Counted from the stretch's first letter, positions 1 to 8,666 are shown. The stretch: 64,000 nt of DNA from Bryobacteraceae bacterium (GCA_030041495.1 JASHNT010000081.1:33412-97411), one strand, 5' to 3'. The notes: a model not told the origin generated them from the sequence alone. A program made the numbers and translations.

Positions 1-492
1 GGTACTCCGGTCGTTCCGCCGACGTGGGGTCCGGAGCCGCTCCAAGGCCAGCGCGGCGTGCTGGAAGCCTGGGATCCGGCGAACTCCAGGATCGCCTGGC
101 GCATCCCGGGCGGAGGCGGCATCGGCGGCGGAACTGTGACCACCGCGGGCAACCTCGTCTTCCAGGTGATCAATGACGGGCGCTTCCGCGCGTTGTCCGC
201 CGATAAGGGCGAAATCCTGTACGAGGTCCAGACCAATCGCAACGGCATGGCTCCGCCCATCACTTATATGGTGGACGGCAAGCAATACGTCGCGTTCATG
301 GGCGGAATGGGACGGCCTGCGCCCGTGGTCGGCGCGAACGACGCGAAAGTCGACGGCGCGCCGATGCTGTTCGTCTTCGAGATCGGCGGCACCGCGGCGT
401 TGCCCGCGCCCGCTCCTCCTCCGCAGTTCGGCTTTGGCCCGCCGCCGACGGCAGCCCCGAAACCCGCGGCGGCCGAGGCTCCGCACAACTAG
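1..492 (+). CDS. PQQ-dependent (quinoprotein) dehydrogenase, C-terminal part
   Basis: Only the last 163 residues lie in the window; the reading frame is open from base 1. The sequence (AWDPANSRIAWRIPGG, GGTVTTAGNLVFQ, GRFRALSADKGEILYEVQT, PITYMVDGKQYVAFMGG) is the typical final blades of a quinoprotein alcohol dehydrogenase beta-propeller, periplasmic enzymes that oxidise alcohols with PQQ as cofactor. The C-terminus is a low-complexity Pro/Ala tail (PAPAPPPQFGFGPPP...), not a cytochrome c domain, so electrons probably go to a separate carrier. The last 130 bases are duplicated at 1962-2098. Which alcohol it oxidises cannot be judged from this fragment. Confidence 0.85.
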   Translation, partial: GTPVVPPTWGPEPLQGQRGVLEAWDPANSRIAWRIPGGGGIGGGTVTTAGNLVFQVINDGRFRALSADKGEILYEVQTNRNGMAPPITYMVDGKQYVAFMGGMGRPAPVVGANDAKVDGAPMLFVFEIGGTAALPAPAPPPQFGFGPPPTAAPKPAAAEAPHN

Positions 493-571
493 GGCTCCGA
501 CTCAGAAAAGGATTTGGTGCCCGGGGTGGGACTTGAACCCACACTCTCCTTGCGGAAAGAGGGATTTTAAG
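361..571. repeat. Direct repeat copy A (dehydrogenase 3' end plus tRNA-Leu 3' half)
   Basis: This copy matches 1962-2166. The first 137 bases (361-497) differ at only three positions. A short unrelated spacer follows, then 57 bases (515-571) that differ by one base from the 3' half of the tRNA-Leu gene, from the anticodon loop to the encoded CCA. Identity stops in the anticodon loop, a usual crossover point of tRNA-targeting integrases. Together with copy B it brackets the inserted segment 572-1961. Confidence 0.85.
515..571 (-). pseudogene. tRNA-Leu 3' half remnant (probable att site)
   Basis: Read on the minus strand, these 57 bases run from the anticodon loop through the variable arm and T-arm (GGTTCAAGTCC) to GCACCA. 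There is no matching 5' half beyond base 571, so this is not a working tRNA. It is most simply the displaced original 3' end of the gene now completed at 2110-2198, as left by site-specific integration into a tRNA. Confidence 0.8.
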
Positions 572-736
572 GCGATAAACGGGCATCCCGCGCTATCCGC
601 GTTCCTCACCGAAGCTCCCGTTGTGTCGTAACCTAGCCGCCCTCTCCGGGTCTGTCGTTCTGCCTCATTTTGGCCTGTCCTGGGGAGTTCGCACACATTT
701 GGCACACCCTAAAAGGGCTACACAGCCCCGCCCAAA
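572..736. other. Left non-coding end of the inserted segment
   Basis: I see no gene here. The stretch lies between the displaced tRNA 3' half and the small membrane peptide gene, and its base composition is less GC-rich by eye than the flanking chromosome. No integrase or excisionase is recognisable. Confidence 0.4.
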
Positions 737-871
737 TCAGTGCCGCAGATGCTGGGAAAGCAAGGCGTAAGCGCCAACCAGGGCTAGAGCCAGTATGAAG
801 GCCCGGATGAAGATCAAGTCTAGAATGTCGAAGACCTGCTTGACTATTTTGGGCGCTCGGCTTAGAGTCAT
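737..871 (-). CDS. Small single-span membrane peptide (44 aa)
   Basis: The start codon overlaps the stop codon of the upstream 294-residue gene in the arrangement ATGA, so the two are probably translationally coupled. The peptide begins MTLSRAPKIVKQVFDILD and then has one hydrophobic helix of about 20 residues (LIFIRAFILALALVGAYALL) before a short basic tail, SQHLRH. The basic N-terminus and neutral C-terminus suggest the N-terminus faces the cytoplasm. I recognise no family. A soluble protein coupled to a tiny membrane peptide inside a tRNA-borne insertion resembles cargo of small mobile elements, but this is inference. Confidence 0.55.
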   Translation of the reverse strand: MTLSRAPKIVKQVFDILDLIFIRAFILALALVGAYALLSQHLRH

Positions 872-1752
872 TTCTTCCGCTCCGCGACCTGCTTCCCTGG
901 GTCTAGGACGTTAGCGAGAGCGAGCGCCTTTTCGCTCTCTTTTGTAATCTTGCGGGCGGCTTCTTCTGTTTGTTTCAGCAGTGCATCTAACAAGTCAGGC
1001 AGACGCGTAATACCAACTACTCGTAGGGCCCTTGGAGCTTGGCCGAAGAGCCAGGTTTTCTCATCGTCTAGTTCATCTGGCTGATCGTAGCGGCCTTTTC
1101 TTTGCCGTAACGTGAGGCCCCATTTGTCGTTGACGTGGGCGTATCCGATTTCATCCGACCACCAGTGGCCGTTCCACTCTCCGCTGGCCAGCTTGACCCA
1201 CGCGGACACGCCCAGATTCAACCCTTGAAGAAGGGAATCCCACGTCGCTCCTGCACGAGAAAGCTCCGCCGAGGCCGCATTAATCTCAGCGGCTGCAAGG
1301 GCGAGTTTTACATAGGAGCCTTGAACCTTCTCGGCAAGACGCGAGTCAAGCGTTGGAGAACTCCTACTGGCAGCTTGACTCGTAGCCGTGGCCTGCGCCG
1401 TCTTAACGGTCTCCACCAAATCCGAAAGTTCCCGAGACAGGTCTGTCGTCGTAACCTGCCTGATAGCGTCTACGATTGACGTATCAGGCGAAAAGGCTTC
1501 GAGCTGTGTCGTCAGGTATGGGTTTGAAGGAACGGCCCCCGAAAGCGACGTGGGAGCCCCATAAACGGTCCCACTATTTAAGGGCTGTTCGGCGGGGGGC
1601 TCCGGCGGCTTCAACATTTCGGTAGGAGACGTTAATGGCCTTAAAGGTTCGATAGGGGGCCTCAGCGGCTTTAACGGTCCTGGCTTTTGATTTTGTTGGG
1701 TCTTCTCGTCCTTAGGCTTCGCGGACGGACCCTTGGGAGGGTTGAACTGCAT
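868..1752 (-). CDS. Unknown proline-rich protein of the tRNA-Leu insertion (294 aa)
   Basis: No family recognised. The start at 1752 is preferred to an upstream ATG at 1824 because AAGGAGA lies six bases before it. Residues 1-75 are rich in Pro, Lys and Gln with repeated PLRP/PLKP/PPEP units and look disordered. Residues 85-180 form an Ala/Ser/Thr-rich helical region with many charged positions. The C-terminal third contains a Trp-rich stretch (WVKLASGEWNGHWW, NDKWGLTLRQRKGRYD) followed by a helical tail. There is no signal peptide or membrane span; a membrane link may come from the coupled small gene downstream. Codon use is less GC-rich than the neighbours, which fits acquired DNA. Confidence 0.6.
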   Translation of the reverse strand: MQFNPPKGPSAKPKDEKTQQNQKPGPLKPLRPPIEPLRPLTSPTEMLKPPEPPAEQPLNSGTVYGAPTSLSGAVPSNPYLTTQLEAFSPDTSIVDAIRQVTTTDLSRELSDLVETVKTAQATATSQAASRSSPTLDSRLAEKVQGSYVKLALAAAEINAASAELSRAGATWDSLLQGLNLGVSAWVKLASGEWNGHWWSDEIGYAHVNDKWGLTLRQRKGRYDQPDELDDEKTWLFGQAPRALRVVGITRLPDLLDALLKQTEEAARKITKESEKALALANVLDPGKQVAERKK

Positions 1753-1961
1753 AGCGTCTCCTTCAATCGGATAGATTGCGCTTACGTCGGTATTCCACGA
1801 CGGCTTGGTCCTTCGGGTTTTCACCGATTCAGGCTGGGCACCGAACCAAACAACTAAATGCTATCACAAGACCGCAATCGCGGCGAGGATTTTACGAGGA
1901 GAGCCGCGTCGATTGGGTACTCTAGTTAAGTTAGCCTGCGGGGGGCGTAGTCCGGGTCGCT

Positions 1962-2166
1962 CCGATGCTGTTCGTGTTCGAGGTCGGCGGCGCCGCGGCG
2001 TTGCCCGCGCCCGCTCCTCCTCCGCAGTTCGGCTTTGGCCCGCCGCCGACGGCAGCCCCGAAACCCGCGGCGGCCGAGGCTCCGCACAACTAGGGCTCAC
2101 GATGATACTTGGTGCCCGGGGTGGGACTTGAACCCACACTCTCCTTGCGGAAAAAGGGATTTTAAG
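1962..2166. repeat. Direct repeat copy B
   Basis: Partner of 361-571. Bases 1962-2098 repeat the last 137 bases around the dehydrogenase stop codon with three substitutions, and 2110-2166 form the 3' half of the intact tRNA-Leu. The dehydrogenase piece is cut off from any reading start and is not a gene. The repeat carries host coding sequence as well as tRNA, which is longer than a usual attachment core. Confidence 0.85.
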
Positions 2167-2198
2167 TCCCTTGCGTCTGCCGATTTCGCCACCCGGGC
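2110..2198 (-). tRNA. tRNA-Leu (anticodon UAA)
   Basis: An 89-base type II tRNA with encoded CCA. The acceptor strands GCCCGGG and CCCGGGC pair fully. The D-arm contains GCGAAATCGGCAGACGC, the anticodon loop reads ACTTAAAAT with anticodon TAA, a long variable arm follows (CCGCAAGGAG), and the T-loop is GGGTTCAAGTCCC. The gene is intact even though a segment was inserted at its 3' half, because the incoming DNA restored the sequence. Confidence 0.95.
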
Positions 2199-2244
2199 CG
2201 ATTGAAAATGAAGTAGCTTGGCGACCCCTCTATTTTAGGACGCT

Positions 2245-3117
2245 TCAGTTGCTGCAGCTCCGGCGGCATTTCTCCGGCAGAACAAACTTGTCCTTGATCT
2301 TGTCGCGATACTCGGGGTACATCGTTTCCGCGCCGCCCATCGCGGCTTCTTTCGGAATGCCGTAGATCTTGGTCATTTCATCCGTCATCGGGTTCTCGCC
2401 GGGAAGGTAATGCGGAACCCGGCCCTCCGGCACGCCTTCGTCGCCGACGATGCACGGCGGTCCGCCGATCGCCACCGGGTTCGCGGAAAGATTGTAGGAC
2501 TTCGTGATCATATACGGCTCGGTCAGATAAACCGGATCGACCATCAACATGGTCAGCGTCAGTAAATCCCCGTGACGCCGGAAATGAGTGGTTATCGTGG
2601 CCTGATCGCTGCTGGGCGCTCCGTTGCGCCGGATGTAGTCGGTCTTGAGGTGAGTGGTGGTGGCGATCAATTCATTGCCGTTCCACACGCCCGTGGTGAA
2701 GCCGGTTTGATCGTGCCCAGCGTGGGGGACGGGGTGTGGACGCCCATCCATCCAAATGATCATCGGCGGCCGATCCTCCCACGCGCCAATCATCCATGCG
2801 AGGGGTCGGCCGGTGAGGGGATCGGCTTCGGCCCAAATCCTCAGGCCGAACGGCCCCCCGGCAATGTACCACTGCGTATGAAACCAGCAGATGCGCTCCG
2901 GCATGGAGATGACCGACTGTTCAAAGCTCAAGGCCTTGGCGCGGCCCGCGTCGTTGAAGGGAACCCCGGCCCAGTCGTCCGGGCTCGGGCCAGGGCCCCG
3001 TTCCATAGCGTCCTCGTCGTTAATGGCGGCCCAGGACCCCGAGAAGTCGATTTCCGAGAAGGCGGGCGCTGCCAGCAACAGCGTCCCTAAAGCCAAGCGC
3101 AATCCGACGTAGTTCAT
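2245..3117 (-). CDS. Secreted protein of unknown function (290 aa)
   Basis: Residues 1-22 form a signal peptide (LRLALGTLLLAAPAFS) followed by DFSGSW, the usual start of a family of exported acidobacterial proteins. The body is beta-rich with many Trp, Pro and Asp residues: PHPVPHAGHDQTGFTTG, WNGNELIATTTHLKTDYIRRNG, TITTHFRRHGDLLTLTMLM. The WNGNEL...TTTHLKTDYIRRNG stretch corresponds loosely to the 'HWEGDTLVV...' segment of the proteins encoded at 41383-42426 and 52342-53151, so I treat the three as distant relatives. No catalytic motif is certain. It probably acts in the periplasm or outside the cell. Confidence 0.7.
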   Translation of the reverse strand: MNYVGLRLALGTLLLAAPAFSEIDFSGSWAAINDEDAMERGPGPSPDDWAGVPFNDAGRAKALSFEQSVISMPERICWFHTQWYIAGGPFGLRIWAEADPLTGRPLAWMIGAWEDRPPMIIWMDGRPHPVPHAGHDQTGFTTGVWNGNELIATTTHLKTDYIRRNGAPSSDQATITTHFRRHGDLLTLTMLMVDPVYLTEPYMITKSYNLSANPVAIGGPPCIVGDEGVPEGRVPHYLPGENPMTDEMTKIYGIPKEAAMGGAETMYPEYRDKIKDKFVLPEKCRRSCSN

Positions 3118-3289
3118 GTGCCCAGTAACATCCTACTATGCTTCAGAAAACGTGTCCCATTCCATTGATTCCGACGGATAATCGACGGAACCAGACCGGT
3201 ATTCAACTGTGCCCAGCTCCGATTTCCTTTAGAATCAGCGCTTGGTTTTGGTCCCCCGCCTGCCGTGCAAAGCTTTAGGGAACTTGTGA

Positions 3290-4450
3290 ATGCTTCAGAG
3301 CCTGTTAATCACTGACGACCGCGAGGCTGCCGAACTGATTGCGCGCGCCATCCGGCAGTTGCCTGAAATCCATCTCGAGCAGATTCTCTGCCCCTCCCCA
3401 ACCCACTACCAGCTAACCCGGGCATTGAACACCCTGAGGCTCGACGTGCTCTTCCTCGATCTTGCATCCCACCAGGTTCAACTGGTGTGCGAGGAGACGG
3501 CCCGGAAATCAGCCAAAACCGCGATCGCCGGTTTCTCGATGGACCGGCTCGCCCGGCACGACAGCGCGACGGCGCATCATCTGACATGGCCCTTTTCGAG
3601 TGCCAGCCTTCGCGACGCCGTCCAGCGGGCGGTTCGCTCGGCTTCCGGCATGCCGCTCCCGGGCGTGTATTGCTTTATTCCGGCAAAAGGCGGCGCTGGA
3701 GCGACAACGATTACCGTAAATCTGGCCTGCCATCTCGTCTCTTCTCTTGGCAAGAGCGTTCTGGTAGCCGAGGCAGACCTCCGATCGGGAACGATGGCGG
3801 ACTGGCTCGGAACGAAAGCTTCTCAGTCGATGGCCCAGACGCTGGCTTGCGCGGACAGTTGCATGTCGCTGATCTGGCCTCGGCACGTATCGCGCAAGTA
3901 CGGGGTGGATTGGATGCTGACGGATCGCGAACCAAGCCTCGTGAAGCCCACTTGGGGAGATTACCGGCAACTGTTGACCTTCGCCTCCACGCGCTACGAT
4001 TACGCCTTCGTCGATCTCCCGGCCGCCCTGGATGAAGATGCCTGGGAAGCGGCTCTTATCTCTCGCAAGGCTTTTGTGGTGACCACGCCTGAGGTGCTGT
4101 CGCTGCGCCTTGCGGGGCAGCGGATCGCGGAGCTGGAAGCCTTCGGCGTTCCCAAGTCGCGGGTCGAGGTGCTGGTGAATCGGGCACAGCGTGGCGACGC
4201 TATCGGCATAAATCAGATCCGCGAAACTCTGGCCTGCGAAATCGGCGGCGTCTTCCCCAACGATTACCCTGTAGTCAATAGGTCGATTGCGGCCAGAACG
4301 TTTGTCGACAGCGGAAGCAAGCTCGGCCGCGCGTATAATGCGTTCGCGGCAGCCTTGGCCGGGCATACGAGGCCAGAGCTGGCGCTCGCGGCTAAGCCCT
4401 CCCTGCTTGGGTTTCTGAGCTCGCCCAGACGCAACCCCGTCCGGGTTTGA
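3290..4450 (+). CDS. CpaE/TadZ-like protein: pseudo-receiver domain plus MinD/ParA ATPase
   Basis: Residues 1-120 resemble a degenerate response-regulator receiver domain (MLQSLLITDDREAAELI, LDVLFLDLA), and residues 125-360 form a MinD/ParA-type P-loop ATPase with a deviant Walker A, KGGAGATT, at about 132-139. Further ATPase signs are VLVAEADLRSGTMADW and YDYAFVDLPAALDE. This architecture is typical of CpaE/TadZ, which places the Flp/tight-adherence pilus machinery at the pole or membrane. No other tad genes lie nearby, so it may serve another positioning or secretion role. A protein of 386 aa is the usual size for the family. Confidence 0.75.
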   Translation: MLQSLLITDDREAAELIARAIRQLPEIHLEQILCPSPTHYQLTRALNTLRLDVLFLDLASHQVQLVCEETARKSAKTAIAGFSMDRLARHDSATAHHLTWPFSSASLRDAVQRAVRSASGMPLPGVYCFIPAKGGAGATTITVNLACHLVSSLGKSVLVAEADLRSGTMADWLGTKASQSMAQTLACADSCMSLIWPRHVSRKYGVDWMLTDREPSLVKPTWGDYRQLLTFASTRYDYAFVDLPAALDEDAWEAALISRKAFVVTTPEVLSLRLAGQRIAELEAFGVPKSRVEVLVNRAQRGDAIGINQIRETLACEIGGVFPNDYPVVNRSIAARTFVDSGSKLGRAYNAFAAALAGHTRPELALAAKPSLLGFLSSPRRNPVRV

Positions 4451-4505
4451 ATTTCACCGCCGCCGGCTGGCATCGCTTCGCCGCGGGATAATCGCTCGCA
4501 GTCCT

Positions 4506-6980
4506 TTGGTATATGCTTTAGGAAGCGTGTCCCCTTCTACTCGGAAATTCATGGGCGCGGCTGTCGCCGCCGGTTTTGCGCTATTTCTCGCCGGGCGAGT
4601 GCGCCTCGGCGCGGCGCCTCCTCAAGTTGCCGTGGCATCGCTGTCCGCGAGCTCCGCGCAGGAGATTGCCACGCATCGGGCCATGCTCGATCAGTACTGC
4701 GTGGTCTGCCACAACCAGAAGTTGAAGACGGCCGGGTTGATGCTCGACAAGATGGACCTCAGTCAGGTCCCGGAGGGCGCGCAGACGTGGGAAAAGGTGA
4801 TCCTCAAGCTGCGGGGAGGCATGATGCCGCCGCAAGGGCACCCGCGCCCCGGTTCCGATCAGGTGTATTCGTTCCTGAACTGGCTGGAGACCGGCATCGA
4901 TAACGCTCCCAACGCCCGCACCGAGCCCGGCCGAGCCACCGTTCATCGCCTCAACCGCACCGAATACGGCAACGCCATCCGCGACCTGCTGCATCTGGAC
5001 GTCAACGTCGCCGACCTGCTGCCGGCCGACGATGAAGCCGACGGATTCGACAACATCGCCGACGTGCTGAAAGTGTCGCCGTCGCTACTGGAGCAGTATC
5101 TTTCCGCCTCGACCAAGATTGCAGCGGTTGCGGTGGGCGATCCGGGGACGCTGCCCGTGAGCCACGTGTTCCAGGTCCCTCCGGATCTGGCGCAGGAGGG
5201 CCACATTGAGGGCCTGCCGCTCGGCACGCGCGGAGGCATTCTCATCCATCAGAATTTCCCCCTCGACGCCGACTACGAGTTCAGCGTGGCTCTGATCCAG
5301 AACATCGTCGGCTACGTGACAGGCCTCGAATATCCGCACAAGCTCGAGATCAGCATTGACGGTAACCGCGTGTTCCTCGCTCCGGTGGGCGGCGAGGAAG
5401 ATAACAAGATGTCCGACGCGAATCTGGGAATCGCCAAGGATACCCTGGACGCGCGCCTCAAGACCAAGGTGCACGTCACGGCCGGTCCGCATGATGTGGC
5501 TGTCGCGTTCCTGCGCAAGGATTCCGCGGAATCGGACGAGCCTTTACAGCCCTTCACCCGCGATCTGGACCTGCAGAACATGAACGGCATTCCCCTGATC
5601 GACCATGTGCAGATTACCGGGCCGTTCGATGCGAAGGGTCCGGGCGACACGCCCGGCCGCCGGCGCATCTTCACCTGCACGCCCGCCTCCGCTTCTGACG
5701 AAACGCAGTGCGCCAAGCAGATTCTTTCCACTCTGGCGCGCCGCGCCTATCGCGGGCCGGTTTCCGATAAGGATATGGAGACGCTGCTCAGCTTCTATCA
5801 GTCCGGCCGCAATCATTCCACCTTCGATTACGGAATCGAGAACGCTCTGCGGCTGATTCTGGCGAGCCCGCGCTTCATCTTCCGCTCTCAGCCCGACCCG
5901 GCCGGCGTCGCGCCCGGCTCCGTGTACCGGATCAACGATGTCGAGCTGGCCTCGCGCCTTTCTTTCTTCCTGTGGAGCAGCGTCCCGGACGATCAGCTTT
6001 TGGACGTGGCGATGCAAGGCAAATTGAGGGACCCGGCGGTGCTGGAGCAGCAGGTCAAGCGCATGCTGGCGGATCCAAAAGCCGACGCCTTGACCACCAA
6101 CTTCGCGGAGCAGTGGCTGTTCTTGCGCAATGTACAGAGCGCCTCGCCCAACGAGGACGATTTTCCGAATTTCGACGACAACCTGCGCCAGGCCATGCGC
6201 AAGGAAACCGAACTCTTTTTTGAGAGCATTGTGCGCGAGGATCACAACGTTCTGGATCTGCTGAATGCGGATTATACGTTCGTGAATGACCGGCTGGCCA
6301 AGCATTACGGTATTCCGGATATTTACGGTAGCCAGTTCCGCCGGGTCACTCTCACCGATGAGAATCGGCGCGGGCTGCTGGGACAGGCCAGCATCTTGAC
6401 GGTGACTTCGCAGCCCAACCGCACCTCGCCGGTGCTGCGCGGCAAATGGATCATGGAGAATTTGATGGGCACTCCTCCACCCGCGCCGCCGCCGAATGTT
6501 CCGCCTTTGAAGGAAAACGACGAGGGAGCGAAGGCGCAATCGGTGCGGGCTCTACTGGAACTGCATCGCAAGAACCCTCCCTGCTCCACCTGTCACGCCG
6601 TGCTGGACCCGCTCGGCTTCTCACTCGAGAATTTCGACGCGATCGGCGAGTGGCGCACCCGCGACGCCAGCGGCCCGGTGGATGCTTCCGGTCAATTGGC
6701 CGACGGCACGCCTGTGAGCGGCCCCGTGGCTCTGCGCAAGGTGCTGATGAAGCACCCCGAGCAGTTCGTGCGCACGCTGGTCAGCAAACTGATGACCTAC
6801 GGGCTGGGGCGCGAATTGGAATATTACGACATGCCCACCGTGCGCACCATCGAACGCCAGGCCTCCGCGGACAACTACCGCTTCTCTTCGCTGATTCTGG
6901 GAATCGTCAAGAGCACGGAGTTCCAGATGCAACGCGCCCAGCCGCCTCTTTCGGGCAGCGCACTGGCCCAGGCGCGGTAG
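4506..6980 (+). CDS. Planctomycete-type cytochrome protein (DUF1587/1592/1588/1585)
   Basis: An 824-residue exported protein. A hydrophobic segment at about 17-30 is a signal sequence; a single heme site CVVCH sits at residues 65-69. The order then follows the DUF1587-DUF1592-DUF1588-DUF1585 family: HRLNRTEYGNAIRDLL, FRSQPDP, LASRLSFFLWSSVPDDQLL, RRGLLGQASILTVTSQPNRTSPVLRGKW, CSTCHAVLDPLGFSLENFD, and a C-terminal VSKLMTYGLGRELEYYD. Such proteins are common in Planctomycetes and Acidobacteria and are thought to work in extracytoplasmic oxidation of polymers, but no activity is proven. The start is uncertain: TTG 4506 keeps a basic N-terminus, and ATG 4551 is an alternative. Confidence 0.85.
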   Translation: MVYALGSVSPSTRKFMGAAVAAGFALFLAGRVRLGAAPPQVAVASLSASSAQEIATHRAMLDQYCVVCHNQKLKTAGLMLDKMDLSQVPEGAQTWEKVILKLRGGMMPPQGHPRPGSDQVYSFLNWLETGIDNAPNARTEPGRATVHRLNRTEYGNAIRDLLHLDVNVADLLPADDEADGFDNIADVLKVSPSLLEQYLSASTKIAAVAVGDPGTLPVSHVFQVPPDLAQEGHIEGLPLGTRGGILIHQNFPLDADYEFSVALIQNIVGYVTGLEYPHKLEISIDGNRVFLAPVGGEEDNKMSDANLGIAKDTLDARLKTKVHVTAGPHDVAVAFLRKDSAESDEPLQPFTRDLDLQNMNGIPLIDHVQITGPFDAKGPGDTPGRRRIFTCTPASASDETQCAKQILSTLARRAYRGPVSDKDMETLLSFYQSGRNHSTFDYGIENALRLILASPRFIFRSQPDPAGVAPGSVYRINDVELASRLSFFLWSSVPDDQLLDVAMQGKLRDPAVLEQQVKRMLADPKADALTTNFAEQWLFLRNVQSASPNEDDFPNFDDNLRQAMRKETELFFESIVREDHNVLDLLNADYTFVNDRLAKHYGIPDIYGSQFRRVTLTDENRRGLLGQASILTVTSQPNRTSPVLRGKWIMENLMGTPPPAPPPNVPPLKENDEGAKAQSVRALLELHRKNPPCSTCHAVLDPLGFSLENFDAIGEWRTRDASGPVDASGQLADGTPVSGPVALRKVLMKHPEQFVRTLVSKLMTYGLGRELEYYDMPTVRTIERQASADNYRFSSLILGIVKSTEFQMQRAQPPLSGSALAQAR

Positions 6981-6987
6981 CGTCTCG

Positions 6988-7950
6988 CTAGTCCACCTTT
7001 AACGTGATCTTGCCGATGTGCTGGCTGGATGCCAATCGTTGATGCGCCTTAGACGCATCTTCAAGTGCATAGACACTGTCGATCACCGGCTTGATCTGGC
7101 CGCTCGCAATTAGCGGCCACGCGCGTTGTTCGAGAGCCTGAGCGATCTGCGCCTTGCGCTCGATGGTTTGCGGACGCAGACCGGAGCCGGTCAGCGTAAG
7201 CTGGCGGCCCATGATCAATGCCAGATCGACTTCCGCCTTGGCCGATTCCATAAAGTTGATGTAGACCAGCCGTCCGAAGCGATTCAGGATCCGCAGATTC
7301 TTGGCCGTATAAGAGCCGCCGACCATGTCCAGAATCACATCCACATCTAACTTGGCCTCGCGCAGTTCCTTTTCAAAATCTGAAGCTCGGTAGTTGATGG
7401 CGACGTCCGCACCGAGCTTGCGGCACTCCTCGCATTTTTCTTCTGAACCCGCAGTGACAAACACGCGCGAGCCGAGAGTCTTAGCGAGCTGGATCGCCGT
7501 AGTGCCGATGCCACTGGAGCCTCCGTGCACCAGCAGCGACTCGCCGGGCTTGAGCGCGCCGATATCGAACACATCCAGCCAGACAGTGAAGAATGTTTCG
7601 GGCAACGAGGCGGCTTGCGCCAAATCCAGGCCCTGCGGAATCGGCAGGCACTGCACAGCGGGAGTGACGGCGTATTCGGCGTAGCCCCCGCCGGTGAGCA
7701 GAGCGCAAACTTGATCGCCGGTTTTCCAGCGCTGAGCTCCCGGGCCGAGCGCTTCGATCGCGCCCGCGACCTCTAAGCCCGGAATCGACGACATTCCCGG
7801 CCGCAAGGCATAGCGCCCAGCCACCTGCAAAAGGTCGGCGCGATTGATTCCCGCCGCCGCGACCTTGATCAAAACCTCGCCCGGACCGGGAGCGGGGATG
7901 GGAGCTTCAGCGATCTTGAGCTCGCCCGAATGGATTTCGATTTGCCGCAT
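6988..7950 (-). CDS. NAD(P)H:quinone oxidoreductase, PIG3-like MDR family
   Basis: A 320-residue medium-chain reductase without zinc ligands. It opens with MRQIEI and the GINRADLLQVAGRY signature of the PIG3/quinone oxidoreductase branch, has the nucleotide-binding motif GGSSGIGTTAIQLAKTLG near residues 147-164, and ends IGKITLKVD. Such enzymes reduce quinones or alpha,beta-unsaturated carbonyls with NADPH in the cytoplasm. It is the last gene of the minus-strand tol-pal/bluB run, five bases after bluB, so it is probably cotranscribed. Confidence 0.85.
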   Translation of the reverse strand: MRQIEIHSGELKIAEAPIPAPGPGEVLIKVAAAGINRADLLQVAGRYALRPGMSSIPGLEVAGAIEALGPGAQRWKTGDQVCALLTGGGYAEYAVTPAVQCLPIPQGLDLAQAASLPETFFTVWLDVFDIGALKPGESLLVHGGSSGIGTTAIQLAKTLGSRVFVTAGSEEKCEECRKLGADVAINYRASDFEKELREAKLDVDVILDMVGGSYTAKNLRILNRFGRLVYINFMESAKAEVDLALIMGRQLTLTGSGLRPQTIERKAQIAQALEQRAWPLIASGQIKPVIDSVYALEDASKAHQRLASSQHIGKITLKVD

Positions 7951-7955
7951 GCGGA

Positions 7956-8666
7956 TTAAAGCCCCAAAGCCGCGGCGCGCTGCCGGTCGCGCACACCCCA
8001 GCGGTCGAAATGAATCAGATTCTCGATGCGTTCACGCGTCTCCCAGCCGCGCTCTTCCAGCTCCGGCCGCTCACCGAATTCCGAAACATAGCCGAGGCAC
8101 AGGTACGCGACGGGAATCACGTGCTCCGGGATGCCGAGAGTCGAGCGGAGCTGCTCCAGATCCAGGATGCTGACCCAGCCTGCACCCAAGCCCTCGGCGC
8201 GAGCGGCCAACCACAGATTCTGCACTGCGCAGACCGTCGAATAAACGGCAGTCGCTGGAATCGACTGGCGGCCGAGGCCCGCGCCGCGCTGGCGCTGCTG
8301 ATCGCAGGTAATGCACAGATTGACGGGTGCTTCTACAATCGCGGCAAGCTTGAGCGAATCGTACAATGCACGGCGATCGTCGGAATACCCAGCCGCGGCC
8401 TGTGCGTTGGCTCGCTCGAAATTGCTCTGCACGGCGCGGCGAACGGATTCATCGCGAATCACGATAAAATCCCAGGGCTGCATGAACCCGACCGAAGGCG
8501 CGTGATGCGCGGCATTTAAAACGCGCGCCAGCACCGCATCGGGAATCGGGCGCGGAAGGAAATGCGAGCGCACGTCGCGGCGTTCATGAATCGCCCGGTA
8601 AACCCCGCGCTGCTCGTCTTTAGAGAATTCAGAGCAAGAAACCTCGGATTGGGCTGGCTCGGGCAC
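7956..8666 (-). CDS. bluB: 5,6-dimethylbenzimidazole synthase
   Basis: BluB breaks down FMNH2 with O2 to give the lower ligand of vitamin B12. The 236-residue protein has the nitroreductase-like fold with family marks RRDVRSHFLPRPIPDAVL, AAHHAPSVGFMQPWDFIVI, LAARAEGLGAGWVSI and AYLCLGYVSEF. The start is GTG 8666, directly after the cpoB stop codon, and the gene sits within the tol-pal operon rather than with cobalamin genes. No cobT or other B12 gene is in the window, so the product may serve corrinoid remodelling or salvage encoded elsewhere. Confidence 0.9.
   Translation of the reverse strand: MPEPAQSEVSCSEFSKDEQRGVYRAIHERRDVRSHFLPRPIPDAVLARVLNAAHHAPSVGFMQPWDFIVIRDESVRRAVQSNFERANAQAAAGYSDDRRALYDSLKLAAIVEAPVNLCITCDQQRQRGAGLGRQSIPATAVYSTVCAVQNLWLAARAEGLGAGWVSILDLEQLRSTLGIPEHVIPVAYLCLGYVSEFGERPELEERGWETRERIENLIHFDRWGVRDRQRAAALGL

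Noticed and set aside
296..586. Minus-strand frame sharing a peptide with the frame 1864-2139
   Set aside because: The shared peptide comes only from translating the duplicated tRNA-Leu 3' half and dehydrogenase end; there is no independent gene evidence.
5544..6539. A 331-codon minus-strand frame opposite the DUF1592 gene
   Set aside because: Antisense shadow of a clear coding gene with no ribosome site or motifs. The same holds for long minus frames at 20240-21250, 45734-46717 and 49016-50215.
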